Assembly: GCA_963665495.1 (NCBI GenBank)
Contig: OY762289.1
Coordinates: 1,674,001-1,738,000, forward strand
Direction of reading: 5' to 3'
Source: G963665495 sp963665495
GTDB lineage: Bacteria; Desulfobacterota; Desulfovibrionia; Desulfovibrionales; Desulfovibrionaceae
Length of the DNA stretch: 64,000 bases
Position numbers and translations under genes: made by a program. The notes under the pieces are model-generated. The model saw only the letters and a list, made by a program, of their open reading frames with translations. It was not told where the DNA came from and did no database searches. Positions 53,202-63,398 of the stretch are shown here, one piece after another (within the stretch, counting starts at the first letter, position 1; the number at the start of each line of letters is the position of its first letter).

Positions 53202-55369
53202 ATACGGTGCATCTGGCCCTGGCGGGTAATCCGAATTCCGGCAAGACGACTCTCTTCAACTTGCTGACCGGCTCGCGGCAACGGGTGGGAAATTATCCCG
53301 GCGTTACCGTGGAGCGCAAGGAGGGCATCTTTTCCTATCAGGATACCGAGGTGCATATCCTGGATTTGCCCGGATGTTATTCTTTAACTTCCTATACGCC
53401 CGAAGAAGTGGTCGCGCGTGATGCGCTGATGACGGAAGATCCGGTAGAACGCCCGCAGGTTGTGGTTCAGGTTGTAGACGCTACCGCATTGGAACGCAGC
53501 CTGTATCTGACGGTGCAGTTCATGGAACTCGGTATTCCAATAGTGCTGGCGTTGAACATGATGGATGATGCCAGACGCAAAGGATTGATCATAGACAGCG
53601 GAAAACTTTCGAGTCTGCTGGGCGTTCCTGTTGTGGAGACCATTGCCAGAAAAGGAAAAGGAAAAAAAGAACTCGAGGAATTGGCTATTCGCCACGCACT
53701 GCGCACGAAGGATGCCACCGAACCGCTGGTTATTTCCTATAGCCCCGACCTGGACGCGGCACTGGAAGAAATGGTGCCCATGATTAAGGAAAAGAATTTT
53801 CTCACGGATTCCTATCCGGCCCGCTGGGTTGCCCTGAAATACCTGGAAGGCGATGAAGAAATTATTAAAACCGGCTGGCGAAAAGATTCACGGCTTTCCA
53901 ATAAACTGGAAATGATTACCGGTCGTGTGGCCAAACATTGTGAGCAGACGCTGCAGACCTATCCGGAAGCGATTATCGCCGACTATCGATACGGTTTTAT
54001 CAAAGGCATTCTCAAGCAAGGGGTACTTGAACGGAAAATCCTGGCCGGTCAGGAAGACCGTCTGGAATTCAGCGACAAGCTGGACATGGTCCTGACGCAT
54101 AGATTTTTTGGACCATTAATCATGCTCGCAGTCCTTTACGGGGTGTTTTACGCAACCTTCACCATTGGCGACATACCCATGGGCTGGGTGGAAGATCTGT
54201 TTGGTTTTCTGGGAGAAACTGCCGAGAGCCTCTTGCCGGATGGCTTTCTCCGTTCATTGGTTGTTTCCGGGGTCATTGACGGAGTCGGCGGCGTCATGGG
54301 CTTTGTGCCGCTCATCGTTATCATGTTCCTGGCTCTGACTTTTTTGGAAGACGCGGGCTATATGGCTCGTATCGCGTATATGCTCGACAGAGTTTTGCGT
54401 ATTTTCGGTCTTCACGGCTGCTCGGTCATGCCTTTTCTCGTCTCGGGCGGATTGCCCGGCGGTTGCGCCGTGCCAGGGGTGATGGCAACCCGTACCCTGC
54501 GCAGTCCGAAAGAGAAACTGGCGACGCTGCTTACAGCGCCTTTTATGGCCTGTGGTGCGAAAGTTCCTGTATTTGTGCTGCTCGCTGCCGCTTTTTTCCC
54601 GGGTGAAGAAGCTCAGGTCATGTTTCTGATCACCTTGGGAGCCTGGGCGACCGCCTTACTGGTTTCTCTTGTATTGCGGCGTACGTTGCTCAAAGGGGAG
54701 CCCACTCCATTTGTCATGGAGCTGCCGCCTTACCGCTTGCCCACTCTTCGCGGGCTTATGATTCATACCTGGGAACGGACCTGGCAGTACATCAGGAAGG
54801 CCGGTACGGTTATCCTGGCCATTTCGATTCTGCTCTGGGCCGCCATGACTTTTCCGGGTCTTCCTGACGAACAGCTTGCATCTTTTGAAAATCAACGTGC
54901 TCAGATAACGGCAACCGGCGAAGCCCGCGAAGCCGAACTGGCCAAAATCGACAACAGGGAAGCTGAGGAAACGTTACGAAACTCCATAGCCGGACGCGTG
55001 GGATCGTTGATTGAACCCATCACCAGTCCCGCAGGTTTTGACTGGCGCGTCAATATTGCGCTGCTGGGCGGTGTGGCCGCCAAAGAGGTTATTGTATCCT
55101 CATTGGGAACAGCCTTTTCTTTGGGGGATGTCGACCCGGACGAATCCAACACGCTGTCCGATCGTCTGGCAAAAGACCCGCAATGGAGTGTCGCTACGGC
55201 ATTGAGCCTTATCGTTTTCGTGTTGCTTTACGCGCCCTGTTTTATCACTGTAGTGGCCATGGCCCGTGAATCTTCCTGGAAATGGGCCTTTTTTTCAATC
55301 TGTTTCAACACGGCCATAGCTTACGTACTTGCTGTCGCCTTTTACCAGACGGTGTCGGTAATACTATGA
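53198..55369 (+). CDS. feoB: Ferrous iron transporter FeoB (copy 2)
   Basis: 723 residues, similar throughout to copy 1: GNPNSGKTTLFNLLTG, DLPGCYSLTSYTPEEVVARD, VPGVMATRTLRSPKEKLATL and ACGAK, then the Gate cores. It has no feoA neighbour but is preceded by the 50-residue small protein, with overlapping stop and start. GGGAGG stands before the ATG. The two copies may be tuned to different iron levels, or one may carry another metal. Confidence 0.95.
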   Translation: MNTVHLALAGNPNSGKTTLFNLLTGSRQRVGNYPGVTVERKEGIFSYQDTEVHILDLPGCYSLTSYTPEEVVARDALMTEDPVERPQVVVQVVDATALERSLYLTVQFMELGIPIVLALNMMDDARRKGLIIDSGKLSSLLGVPVVETIARKGKGKKELEELAIRHALRTKDATEPLVISYSPDLDAALEEMVPMIKEKNFLTDSYPARWVALKYLEGDEEIIKTGWRKDSRLSNKLEMITGRVAKHCEQTLQTYPEAIIADYRYGFIKGILKQGVLERKILAGQEDRLEFSDKLDMVLTHRFFGPLIMLAVLYGVFYATFTIGDIPMGWVEDLFGFLGETAESLLPDGFLRSLVVSGVIDGVGGVMGFVPLIVIMFLALTFLEDAGYMARIAYMLDRVLRIFGLHGCSVMPFLVSGGLPGGCAVPGVMATRTLRSPKEKLATLLTAPFMACGAKVPVFVLLAAAFFPGEEAQVMFLITLGAWATALLVSLVLRRTLLKGEPTPFVMELPPYRLPTLRGLMIHTWERTWQYIRKAGTVILAISILLWAAMTFPGLPDEQLASFENQRAQITATGEAREAELAKIDNREAEETLRNSIAGRVGSLIEPITSPAGFDWRVNIALLGGVAAKEVIVSSLGTAFSLGDVDPDESNTLSDRLAKDPQWSVATALSLIVFVLLYAPCFITVVAMARESSWKWAFFSICFNTAIAYVLAVAFYQTVSVIL

Positions 55370-55412
55370 TCTGCTGGCCGCAGTATTGCTGATTCAGTCC
55401 ATACTAATTGTA

Positions 55413-55440
55413 AAAGCCGCCCTCGGGCGGCTTTCTTATT
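55413..55440 (+). terminator. Terminator of the second feo operon
   Basis: AAGCCGCCC / GGGCGGCTT stem with a two-base tip, followed by TCTTATT. Confidence 0.85.
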
Positions 55441-55444
55441 GGCA

Positions 55445-57628
55445 TCAGTTTTTTGTGTCCTTTGGCTGCGTATGTGTTTCGGAAGGAGGCTCAGAAGGTT
55501 CCGGAACTTCAGCCAGCCTAACGGCGTAGTAGGGTATTGCGCTGCCCCCATTCCAGGCGCGCGGCACATGGGCAATACGCCGGCCCAGAATAAAAGCATG
55601 GGCGGGACTGAACAGGGGAAGCCAGGCGGCATCCTTTTCGACTATCAGTCTATCAAGCTCCCGGTAGGTTTTGCAACGCGCGTCCGGATTTGAGAGCGTC
55701 CGGGCGGTGTCGATCAGGCGGATGGCGTTTTTATCGGAAAAATTGATAGAGTTTCGGCGGGTTCCTGGATCGGTAAAAAAAGGCGTAAAAAATGTGTCAG
55801 GATCATTGAAATCCGCTTCCCAAAGCTGCGCGTATGCGGGCGCGTCGCCACTGTTGCGCAGTTCGAAAAAAGCGCTTTCGTCCATGGAAACGATATGGAC
55901 CGCGAACCCGGCCTGCTCGGCCATGGCCTTTATTTGGGTGTTCATACTGGCCATGATTTTGTTCCATTGATTGACCTGGACGAGCGTCAGTTCAGCGGAC
56001 AGAGCCCCGGCTTCTTGCAACAGTTCGCGGGCACGTTGCGGATCATAGGTTATGTCCGGCGCATTTCCTGGAGTACAAAGCATGCCGTTGGGCAATACGC
56101 CATTGACCATCTTCCCCTGCCCGCGGAAAAGCAGAGCCAGGAGACGGTTGCGGTCGATAGCATGCAAAAAAGCCTGCCGGACCCGGATGTCGTTGAAAGG
56201 TTTCAGCTTCTGATTCAGGGTCACAAAAAGCAGCGCCATATGGTCAACCGTCATGATGCGATCTTTCCAGGTCTGGAAATTGCGAAAATAGGAAAGAAGT
56301 TCTGGAAATGCAGCCGTATCCAACAGATCCAGACGACCATCCGTGAACAGCTGTTTTAATTCGCGCGTACGGTTTTGAATATTGAGAAAGACGCCGTCTA
56401 TTTGGGCGGGCCCGCGAAAATAGTCAGAATACGTACGCAGTAAGGCTCCTTTGCGTACGGATAAGCGTGCCAGTACAAATGGGCCGCTGCCGCAGGTTGT
56501 AGCCGGACTGCGTCCGTAGGCGTCTCCAAGAGGTTTGACAAAGGATTCGTTCAGTATGGAAGCCCAGGGCGTGGCCAAGAGAGAGAGCAACGGGGCATAG
56601 GGAGTTTTCAGCGTAATGCGTACGGTGCGGTTGCCTGCAACGCTGACGCTTATGATATTTGTAAAAAGACGCGCGTTGTAGGAGCCGGTGGCGGGATTCA
56701 TAAGGCGATTGAAAGTGAAAACCACGTCCTGAGCGGTGAGCATGTCGCCGTCATGAAAACGGATATTGTCATGAAGCGTAAACGTATAGCTTTTACCGTT
56801 GTCTGAAATGTCCCACTTTGCCGCCAGCCCTGGAACAACGGACGTCGAACCATCCGGAAGCGGGGCGTATTCCACCAGACGGTCATAAAGATTCACAGCA
56901 AGAACGGCATTGGCACTGGTACGTTGCGGATCCGCAGTTTCGGGCAATGAGGGCAGGGCAGCACGCAGTGTTTTTGCTGTAACGAGCTGCTCGAACGTCA
57001 GGCCGTCGCCAGGAGTGTACCCGGGTTGTACGGTCTGCATGGAATCGGGCAGGGGGGAAGACTCAATCTGCGGGATTTCCGGAGTTGGAGACGCGGTAGC
57101 TCCCGGATGCCAGCTTGAGGCCAGATTTTGCGCAAACGCAAGCTGATCAGGCGCCAGCAGTTCCTTGGCATTTTCCCTATTGCGCAACGCATTGATATTG
57201 CCATGCTTTGCGGCAATGTCGAACCACATGAAAGCCTGCACCATGTCCTGCTGACCGCCGAGTCCCTGTTTGAGCAGCAGCCCCAGATTATTTTGCGCGT
57301 TGGTATGACCTTGTTCGGCGGCAAGCCTGTACCATTCTCTGGCTTTTACAAAGTCCTGAGGCAGATAATTGCCCTGCGCGTAAAGCAGCCCGATGCAGTA
57401 TTGAGCGCGTTTGTCCCCTTGCCTTGCCAGTGGAGCAAGAATTTCAAAACCGACCCGGTAATCGCCGTTTTGCAGGGCCTGAAGTCCGGTTTGAAAGTTG
57501 CGCTCTGCCAATGTTCCGGGCGCATCAGCCAGGGACGCATGCCCCATGACCGGACAGAGCAATACCATCGCCAGAATGACTGCTCCGGCGATCAGACTTT
57601 TGATTGAGGTGAAAAGCGAATGTATCAT
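55445..57628 (-). CDS. Sel1-repeat domain fused to an SBP5-type peptide-binding protein
   Basis: 727 residues with a signal peptide (to about 31, CPVMGHA). Residues about 45-150 are Sel1-like repeats: RAQYCIGLLYAQGNYLPQD and NAQNNLGLLLKQGLGGQQD. Residues about 215-700 are a family 5 extracellular solute-binding domain (LYDRLVEYAPLPDGS, FHDGDMLTAQDVVFTFNRLM, IRVRQAFLHAIDRNRLL), as in oligopeptide ABC transporters. It is periplasmic. No permease or ATPase gene is adjacent. The Sel1 fusion is unusual and suggests docking to a partner. Confidence 0.85.
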   Translation of the reverse strand: MIHSLFTSIKSLIAGAVILAMVLLCPVMGHASLADAPGTLAERNFQTGLQALQNGDYRVGFEILAPLARQGDKRAQYCIGLLYAQGNYLPQDFVKAREWYRLAAEQGHTNAQNNLGLLLKQGLGGQQDMVQAFMWFDIAAKHGNINALRNRENAKELLAPDQLAFAQNLASSWHPGATASPTPEIPQIESSPLPDSMQTVQPGYTPGDGLTFEQLVTAKTLRAALPSLPETADPQRTSANAVLAVNLYDRLVEYAPLPDGSTSVVPGLAAKWDISDNGKSYTFTLHDNIRFHDGDMLTAQDVVFTFNRLMNPATGSYNARLFTNIISVSVAGNRTVRITLKTPYAPLLSLLATPWASILNESFVKPLGDAYGRSPATTCGSGPFVLARLSVRKGALLRTYSDYFRGPAQIDGVFLNIQNRTRELKQLFTDGRLDLLDTAAFPELLSYFRNFQTWKDRIMTVDHMALLFVTLNQKLKPFNDIRVRQAFLHAIDRNRLLALLFRGQGKMVNGVLPNGMLCTPGNAPDITYDPQRARELLQEAGALSAELTLVQVNQWNKIMASMNTQIKAMAEQAGFAVHIVSMDESAFFELRNSGDAPAYAQLWEADFNDPDTFFTPFFTDPGTRRNSINFSDKNAIRLIDTARTLSNPDARCKTYRELDRLIVEKDAAWLPLFSPAHAFILGRRIAHVPRAWNGGSAIPYYAVRLAEVPEPSEPPSETHTQPKDTKN

Positions 57629-57796
57629 GATAGAAATTTACTTCAGTCATTCGGGAAATGTAAAGCTCACCGAAGAGGTAACGGCCTTTTTACATAAGCC
57701 CGGCCGCTGATTTGCTCCTCGTGCCAGGATAAGCTAAGGTTAGCCTTCAAAAAGATGCGATCCCTCGTCTATTCGGGGTCCAGTTTGGAGGATTAC

Positions 57797-58324
57797 ATGG
57801 AGAAATTGAGCAGACGGATCTGGAAAGGAACACTGTTTTTGATGGCGGGGCTGTTCATGCTGCTCGGAGCCTGCCAACCGCAGATGCCGCCGCCCCTCCC
57901 GCTACTTCCTCCGGATCAGCCGACCTATCGGGTGGAAAAGGTAACCGCGGACGCGTTGAATGTTCGCAGATCTCCAAGCAACCAAGGGGAAATTCTTACG
58001 GTGCTGTCCAAGGGCAGTATGGTACAAATTGTCGGCCGAGATGGGGACTGGATTCAGATTCTGACCCCAAGAAAACAATACGGCTGGGTGTTCGGCGCGT
58101 ATCTTACCGGCTTTGAGGACATCAAAAGACGCCATTCCGCCAGAGAAACAGTAAATTCCCGACCTGCCATTCCGCAGGGTATGAGCAATACGGACCAGAA
58201 TTTACGTACGTATCCGAACCTTCCCGAGGATACGCCTGCGGACGTCAACGGGACGGCTGTTCCTGCGGATACAAATTTGCAGGGAGATGATTTTCCATCC
58301 GGGTTTGACGGCGCCTCTGAGTAA
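57797..58324 (+). CDS. SH3-domain lipoprotein
   Basis: 175 residues. The signal sequence ends LLGAC, a good lipobox. A bacterial SH3 domain follows: ALNVRRSPSNQGEILTVLSK, MVQIVGRDGDWIQIL and YGWVFGAYL. The low-complexity tail has no motif. It probably binds peptidoglycan or a periplasmic partner. ATG 57797 has GGAGGA four bases upstream, favouring it over earlier in-frame starts. Confidence 0.85.
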   Translation: MEKLSRRIWKGTLFLMAGLFMLLGACQPQMPPPLPLLPPDQPTYRVEKVTADALNVRRSPSNQGEILTVLSKGSMVQIVGRDGDWIQILTPRKQYGWVFGAYLTGFEDIKRRHSARETVNSRPAIPQGMSNTDQNLRTYPNLPEDTPADVNGTAVPADTNLQGDDFPSGFDGASE

Positions 58325-58336
58325 ATACTCTTGTTT

Positions 58337-58381
58337 CGGCTGGCTGGCGGTAACGAACACGACGTCATCGCCAGCCAGCCG
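58337..58381. terminator. Hairpin between the convergent SH3 and AOR genes
   Basis: A perfect 13-bp stem, CGGCTGGCTGGCG/CGCCAGCCAGCCG, with a 19-base loop. No T tract, so termination is plausible but not certain. Confidence 0.5.
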
Positions 58382-58386
58382 GAGGA

Positions 58387-60132
58387 TCAGGCTTTTGCCA
58401 GCTCTTTTACGGCTTGAATATAAGTACTGCGGATGTTGTCCATGTACTCTTTGTCGATGGGGCCTTTCCAGGTGGTAATTTCCGAATAACGTTTGGGAAT
58501 CTGTACATCTTCAGGCTTATAGCCGCAGCGGAATTTCAACTGCCAGCGCTTACGGCGAATGTTTTCACTCGCGGTCTCAAGTCCGGCGGCCAGCGATGCG
58601 TCTCCGGTGCTTTCCAGGGCAGTCTGCAACCTTTCCTGGCTGTATACGCCGCGTGCGAAAAGGCAGGCGACCATGCAGGTCAGCATGACCCGGCCGTGTT
58701 CATCCTGCAGCATGTATTGAACTGCGGCATCCACATTTTTATCTTTGGCCTTTTGGTCGTACGAATACCCTCCGCTGTCCAGATGCGAATGCCGAAATCC
58801 CTGGGATTGGGAAACGAAAAATACTTCACCTGTGCCGTATCCTGCCATTTCCTGGCCGAGGACACAGGCAAAGTCCGTCCCTCCGTAGACTTCTGCGGCT
58901 TTCAGGGTTCCCTGGGCCAGGGTGGCGTAGAAGTCATTGGTCATATGTCCGAGATGCGAAATGGCCCGCCGGTAGTTGGTGACATTGTCGAATTCCAGGG
59001 GAACGATGGTTTCATGCTCGCTGATCAGACCTTTCTGGAAAGCTTCTGTGGCCCAGGCCAGGGCAATGCCTGCGCTGATGCCGTCCAGTCCCATTTTTTC
59101 CGTTTCATCCAGAATAGCGAGCATGTCCATGGAATTGCTCATGCCGAGCATGGAACCATGTGCAAAGACGGTTTCATGGTCGTAGGAGACCTGGCGGTAA
59201 ATGTAGTCATGCTTTTTGCCGACGAGTTGCCGGACAAGGCCGATGTGTATGCAGCCCACAGGGCAGCCCGAGCAGGCCGCCTGGCGCAGGAGCAGATCAT
59301 TTGCCAGGACCTCGCCCGATAATGTTTTGATTTTATCGCTGGAAGTCGTCTGCATGTTGTTCCAGGGCAAGGCCTTCAGCTCGTTGAGCGCCGCCATATT
59401 CACCGGCGTGCCGAGGTCATAATATTTGGACATCATTTCGGTTTGCGTCAGCAGCTGGTGAATCTCTTTGAAGTAGTTCGCGTATGCTTTCCCTTCGGGT
59501 GCGGGCAGGCTGGAATCGCCTTTTACCACAACCGCCTTGATGTTTTTGCTGCCAAGCACCGCGCCGCAGCCGAGACGTCCGAAATGGCGGTAGGTGTCCA
59601 CGTTGATGCAGGCCATTGCCGAAAGATTTTCTCCGGCAGGTCCGATGCGCATGGTGGAGCGGTGGCCTGAGGCGCTTTTGCCGAATCGTCTGAAGTACTT
59701 ACCCGAGGCCAGAGCCTCCAGTCCGGCAAGGTAGGGTATCTCATGAAAACGAATGGCGCGTGCGCCTATTTCCATACAGGTCAAAATGCGGGCTTTGCCA
59801 GTGAACATGATGGCATCCAGACCGGCAAAGCGGATGGACAGACCCAGACGACCGCCGGCATGGCTTTCGGTGTATTGTTCGTTATAAGGGGATTTAAAAC
59901 CGCAAACAACCTTGCTCATCAGCGGAAAATAGCCGGTAAGGGGGCCGACGGCAAAAATAATGGGTTGTTTGGGATCCAGGGCAGGAGCAGAGAAGTCGCC
60001 GAATTCCTCGAACAGCGCCGCGGCTAGTCCGCTGCCCCCCAGGTGGGCGGCACGGTCGCCGAAGTCGATTATTTTGCCAACTTCTTTAGTCATATCCACG
60101 TGCAGCACGCGGAACGTCATATTATCTGGCAT
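58387..60132 (-). CDS. Aldehyde:ferredoxin oxidoreductase family (tungsten/molybdenum)
   Basis: 581 residues. The N-terminal domain carries LGGSGLAAALFEEF and GRLGLSIRFAGLDAIMFTGKA. The cluster-binding CSGCPVGC (about 286-293), with a further Cys late in the protein, ligates one [4Fe-4S] next to the bis-pterin cofactor. It oxidises aldehydes to acids with ferredoxin as acceptor. It overlaps the ferredoxin gene start-to-stop by 11 bases, so the two are co-expressed. Substrate specificity cannot be read. GGAGG stands before the ATG. Confidence 0.9.
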   Translation of the reverse strand: MPDNMTFRVLHVDMTKEVGKIIDFGDRAAHLGGSGLAAALFEEFGDFSAPALDPKQPIIFAVGPLTGYFPLMSKVVCGFKSPYNEQYTESHAGGRLGLSIRFAGLDAIMFTGKARILTCMEIGARAIRFHEIPYLAGLEALASGKYFRRFGKSASGHRSTMRIGPAGENLSAMACINVDTYRHFGRLGCGAVLGSKNIKAVVVKGDSSLPAPEGKAYANYFKEIHQLLTQTEMMSKYYDLGTPVNMAALNELKALPWNNMQTTSSDKIKTLSGEVLANDLLLRQAACSGCPVGCIHIGLVRQLVGKKHDYIYRQVSYDHETVFAHGSMLGMSNSMDMLAILDETEKMGLDGISAGIALAWATEAFQKGLISEHETIVPLEFDNVTNYRRAISHLGHMTNDFYATLAQGTLKAAEVYGGTDFACVLGQEMAGYGTGEVFFVSQSQGFRHSHLDSGGYSYDQKAKDKNVDAAVQYMLQDEHGRVMLTCMVACLFARGVYSQERLQTALESTGDASLAAGLETASENIRRKRWQLKFRCGYKPEDVQIPKRYSEITTWKGPIDKEYMDNIRSTYIQAVKELAKA

Positions 60133-60574
60133 CGCTTTCCTCCATCAGATCGTCGGAGTCTGCGTCTGCAAGATCTTTATCTTTTAATGTCAAACAGTTA
60201 TGTGGACAAAATTCCACACATCGTCCGCAATGTATGCAAACATAAGGCAGCCCGTTTTCCGCATCCAGATAAATGGCGTCCACAGGACAGGCCTGAGCGC
60301 ATTGGCCGCAACGGATGCAGGCTTTAAGCTTTGGAATGACGCCGCCGCCTTTTCTCGGGACTAAAGCCTGCGTCGGACAGGCGTCGGCACAAGGAGGCGG
60401 ATCGCAGGCCAGACAATATTTGGCCTCGAATCCGGTACTCATGCCGCCGACGGAATTGATATGGATCCCGGCGCGCAGCCAGGAAATTTCCTTATGCACT
60501 AATCGCGCGCAAGCCAACGAACAGGAATGACAGCCAATACAGCGCTCGATCCTGTTTGCGCGAAGCACTTTCAT
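60122..60574 (-). CDS. Polyferredoxin electron-transfer partner of the AOR
   Basis: 150 residues with several [4Fe-4S] motifs: CIGCHSCSLAC, CLACDPPPC with CADACPTQAL, CIRCGQCAQACP and CIHCGRCVEFCP, in the HycB/CooF-like arrangement of four clusters. It precedes and overlaps the AOR gene, so it should carry its electrons. AGGAG is six bases before the ATG. Confidence 0.92.
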   Translation of the reverse strand: MKVLRANRIERCIGCHSCSLACARLVHKEISWLRAGIHINSVGGMSTGFEAKYCLACDPPPCADACPTQALVPRKGGGVIPKLKACIRCGQCAQACPVDAIYLDAENGLPYVCIHCGRCVEFCPHNCLTLKDKDLADADSDDLMEESDAR

Positions 60575-60666
60575 ATACGACTCCTAATTACGAATTAAAA
60601 AAAGTGCAGCGCCGGAATACTTCCTGCTGTCAGCAAGTTCATGATGCAGCGGCATTGCCGCTGGAA

Positions 60667-62046
60667 TCATTCCGGCTTCTGCGTCATCTCCCGAATCCAG
60701 GATTGTAAAGGTTGTTCTACAAGATTTTGCAACTCCTGCAAACGTTCTTTGGTTTCCGCTTCGAAACGCAGCACCAGAACCGGCTGCGTATTTGACGCGC
60801 GCAACAGAGCCCATCCGTCTTCCAGTGTGATGCGTACGCCATCGACATCAATAACCGGATAGCGTTCCTTGAAATACGTAACGGCCCGTTCAACCACTTT
60901 GAATTTGATATTTTCCGGGCATTCCATGCGAATTTCCGGAGTGGCGGCCGTGACAGGCCAATCCGACAGGTAGGCCGACAAAGGTTTGTCCGGCGATGCT
61001 GCTAGGATTTCAGTGATACGCAACGCGGCGTAAGAGGCGTCGTCAACACCATAAAAACGATCGTTGAAAAACAGGTGGCCGCTCATTTCACCGGCAAGTT
61101 CGGCGCCGGTTTCGCGAAGTTTGGCTTTCATGAACGAATGTCCGGTCACAGCCATTTGCGCACGTCCGCCATGGTTTTCGATATCTTTAAATAATAAGTG
61201 TGTACATTTGACGTCAGCCAGGAATAAGGCGCCAGGTTTTCGCGTAAGAATTTCTCTGGCTAGAATAGCCGTTAAACGCTCGCCCGTAACCACGTTTCCC
61301 TTTTCATCAACTACGCCGATACGATCTCCATCGCCATCAAGTCCGAATCCACAGTCCGCACCGGCTTCGCGGACTTTTGCCTTGAGTTGCAGGATGTTTT
61401 TTTCAACCACCGGATCAGGATGATGGTTGGGAAAATTGCCATCCGGTTCGCAGTAGAGCGGGATCACCTGTGCGCCGGCACGCTCTAGCAGTTCGACGCA
61501 AAGCTCACCTGCAGCGCCATTGCCGCCGTCAACCACGACTTTTGGCGAATTTTTGAGAGCGACTTGCGCACAGAGTTCTTCCAGGTAGCTGGGACGCACA
61601 TCATGTTCGGAGCATACGCCTGTTCCTATGGCGAATGTCTTGTCCCGCATGATTTCCCATACCTGGCGTATTTCTTCCGGACTCATGGTAGACTCCCCGC
61701 ACCAGAGTTTGAATCCATTATATTCCGGCGGGTTGTGGCTGGCGGTAACCATGATTCCGGCTTTGCGGTTAAGTTTTTTAATGGCGTAATAAAACACCGG
61801 CGTGGGCACCATGCCTAGGGTGACGACATCCAGACCGGTGCTGTTGAGGCCGGAGCAGAGACAATCCTGATAGTCTGCGGAAGAATGGCGGCAATCATGT
61901 CCGACGATGACGTCCGTATAGCCTTTGCTTTTAAAAAAAGTTCCGCAGGCTCGTCCCAGTTCCAGCACCCATTCGGAATCAAAGTCCGAATCAACCAGTC
62001 CTCGTATATCGTAAGCTCTAAAAACATCTTGCGTCACAGGTTTCAT
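60667..62046 (-). CDS. Phosphomannomutase/phosphoglucomutase
   Basis: 459 residues of the alpha-D-phosphohexomutase family: AYDIRGLVD at the start, the phosphoserine loop TASHNPPEYNG (about 98), metal loop DGDGDRIG (about 236), sugar loop GEMSGHLFF and phosphate loop RASNTQP. It interconverts mannose (or glucose) 6- and 1-phosphate for surface polysaccharide. GGAG stands five bases before the ATG. Similar to AlgC/ManB. Confidence 0.92.
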   Translation of the reverse strand: MKPVTQDVFRAYDIRGLVDSDFDSEWVLELGRACGTFFKSKGYTDVIVGHDCRHSSADYQDCLCSGLNSTGLDVVTLGMVPTPVFYYAIKKLNRKAGIMVTASHNPPEYNGFKLWCGESTMSPEEIRQVWEIMRDKTFAIGTGVCSEHDVRPSYLEELCAQVALKNSPKVVVDGGNGAAGELCVELLERAGAQVIPLYCEPDGNFPNHHPDPVVEKNILQLKAKVREAGADCGFGLDGDGDRIGVVDEKGNVVTGERLTAILAREILTRKPGALFLADVKCTHLLFKDIENHGGRAQMAVTGHSFMKAKLRETGAELAGEMSGHLFFNDRFYGVDDASYAALRITEILAASPDKPLSAYLSDWPVTAATPEIRMECPENIKFKVVERAVTYFKERYPVIDVDGVRITLEDGWALLRASNTQPVLVLRFEAETKERLQELQNLVEQPLQSWIREMTQKPE

Positions 62047-62268
62047 AAAAACTCCAAAAAGATAACGTTACAAATGTACTGCGATCGATATCCTGAAAAG
62101 TTTAAGAGAAGACGATTAATGTTTAAGTATTGTAGAATTTTTTGTTGCAATCTGTCAGCAAGTCGATTTAAATACCATTTTGGAAGGAAAATAAAAAGGT
62201 AGACATCAGGCCTTTGATTTATTGCCGATCTTGACCACGTCGGGCAAAAGGCCTATTAATATGAGATT

Positions 62269-63396
62269 ATGAATTGGGATTGGGATAAATTACAAGAGAA
62301 GCGGCAGCGGCAATCGGGTAGCCAGGGTGGCGGCAGCCCGAACAGGCCCGAATTCGACCAGTTTGGCGAAGGGCTGAAGAAGCTTAAAGGAATCAATTTC
62401 CCTTTAGGCCGATTCATTATTGTCATCGTATTACTGTTGTGGTTGCTGTCAGGCATTTATATCGTCGAACCAGCAGAAGTCGGTCTGGTAATGCGTTTCG
62501 GTGAATTCAACCGTATGACTGAACCTGGGCCGCACTACCACTGGCCGTTCCCCGTAGAAAGTGCTCTTACTCCCGACGTTGCGCAAATCCGGCGACTTGA
62601 GGTCGGTTTCCGCAGCTTGAGTAGAGAGAGAAACTTTCAACAGGGCCAACTTCGCGTGGTACCTGAAGAATCACTGATGCTGACCGGCGATGAAAACATC
62701 GTGGATGTTCAGTTTATTGTTCAGTATCAGATCAAAGATCCGGTCAAATTTCTCTTCAATGTAAGCGACCAGGCCGAAACCGTGAAAAGTGCGGCTGAAG
62801 CAGCGATGCGTGAAGTTGTTGGCGACAACAACATCGACTCGGTTTTGACCACCGGCAAGCTGGAGATTCAAAACGGCACTCGAGAACTGTTGCAAGGCAT
62901 GTTGCAAATGTACGACGCCGGCGTCCGTGTCGTTGCCGTACAATTGCAGGATGTGCATCCTCCCAAGGAAGTCGTTGAAGCTTTTAAAGATGTCGCGAGT
63001 GCGCGGGAAGATAAAAGCAAGATCATTAATCAGGCTGAGGCTTATCGCAATGACCTCCTGCCCCGTGCGCGAGGCTCTGCAGCCAAAGTAGTCAACCAGG
63101 CTGAAGCATATAAAGAAACGAAGGTTCTCAGCGCCCAGGGTGAAGCCGCACGTTTTCTGTCCATTCTGAAGGAATACAATCAAGCCAAAGATGTTACCCG
63201 TGAGCGCCTCTATCTGGAGACTATGGAAAAAATCTTTGCCAATCCAAATCTGGAAAAACTGGTGTTGAGTGATGATGCGCTGAAAGGGGCCTTGCCCTTT
63301 CTCCCCCTTGGACCGGTAAACGGAATGAACAAATCGACCTCGTCGTCCGGTAACAAGGATGGATTACAAAAGAAGATTAAAGAGGGAGGAGAATAA
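62269..63396 (+). CDS. hflK: HflK, SPFH protein of the FtsH-HflKC complex
   Basis: 375 residues. A Gly/Gln-rich N-terminal stretch is followed by one membrane helix (IIVIVLLLWLLSGIYIVEP). A prohibitin-type domain then carries GLVMRFGEFNRMTEPGPHYH and a coiled-coil region (KSKIINQAEAYRNDLLPRARG). With HflC it forms a periplasmic cage that regulates the FtsH protease. The start lacks a strong ribosome site. Two bases separate its stop from hflC. Confidence 0.95.
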   Translation: MNWDWDKLQEKRQRQSGSQGGGSPNRPEFDQFGEGLKKLKGINFPLGRFIIVIVLLLWLLSGIYIVEPAEVGLVMRFGEFNRMTEPGPHYHWPFPVESALTPDVAQIRRLEVGFRSLSRERNFQQGQLRVVPEESLMLTGDENIVDVQFIVQYQIKDPVKFLFNVSDQAETVKSAAEAAMREVVGDNNIDSVLTTGKLEIQNGTRELLQGMLQMYDAGVRVVAVQLQDVHPPKEVVEAFKDVASAREDKSKIINQAEAYRNDLLPRARGSAAKVVNQAEAYKETKVLSAQGEAARFLSILKEYNQAKDVTRERLYLETMEKIFANPNLEKLVLSDDALKGALPFLPLGPVNGMNKSTSSSGNKDGLQKKIKEGGE

Positions 63397-63398
63397 TC

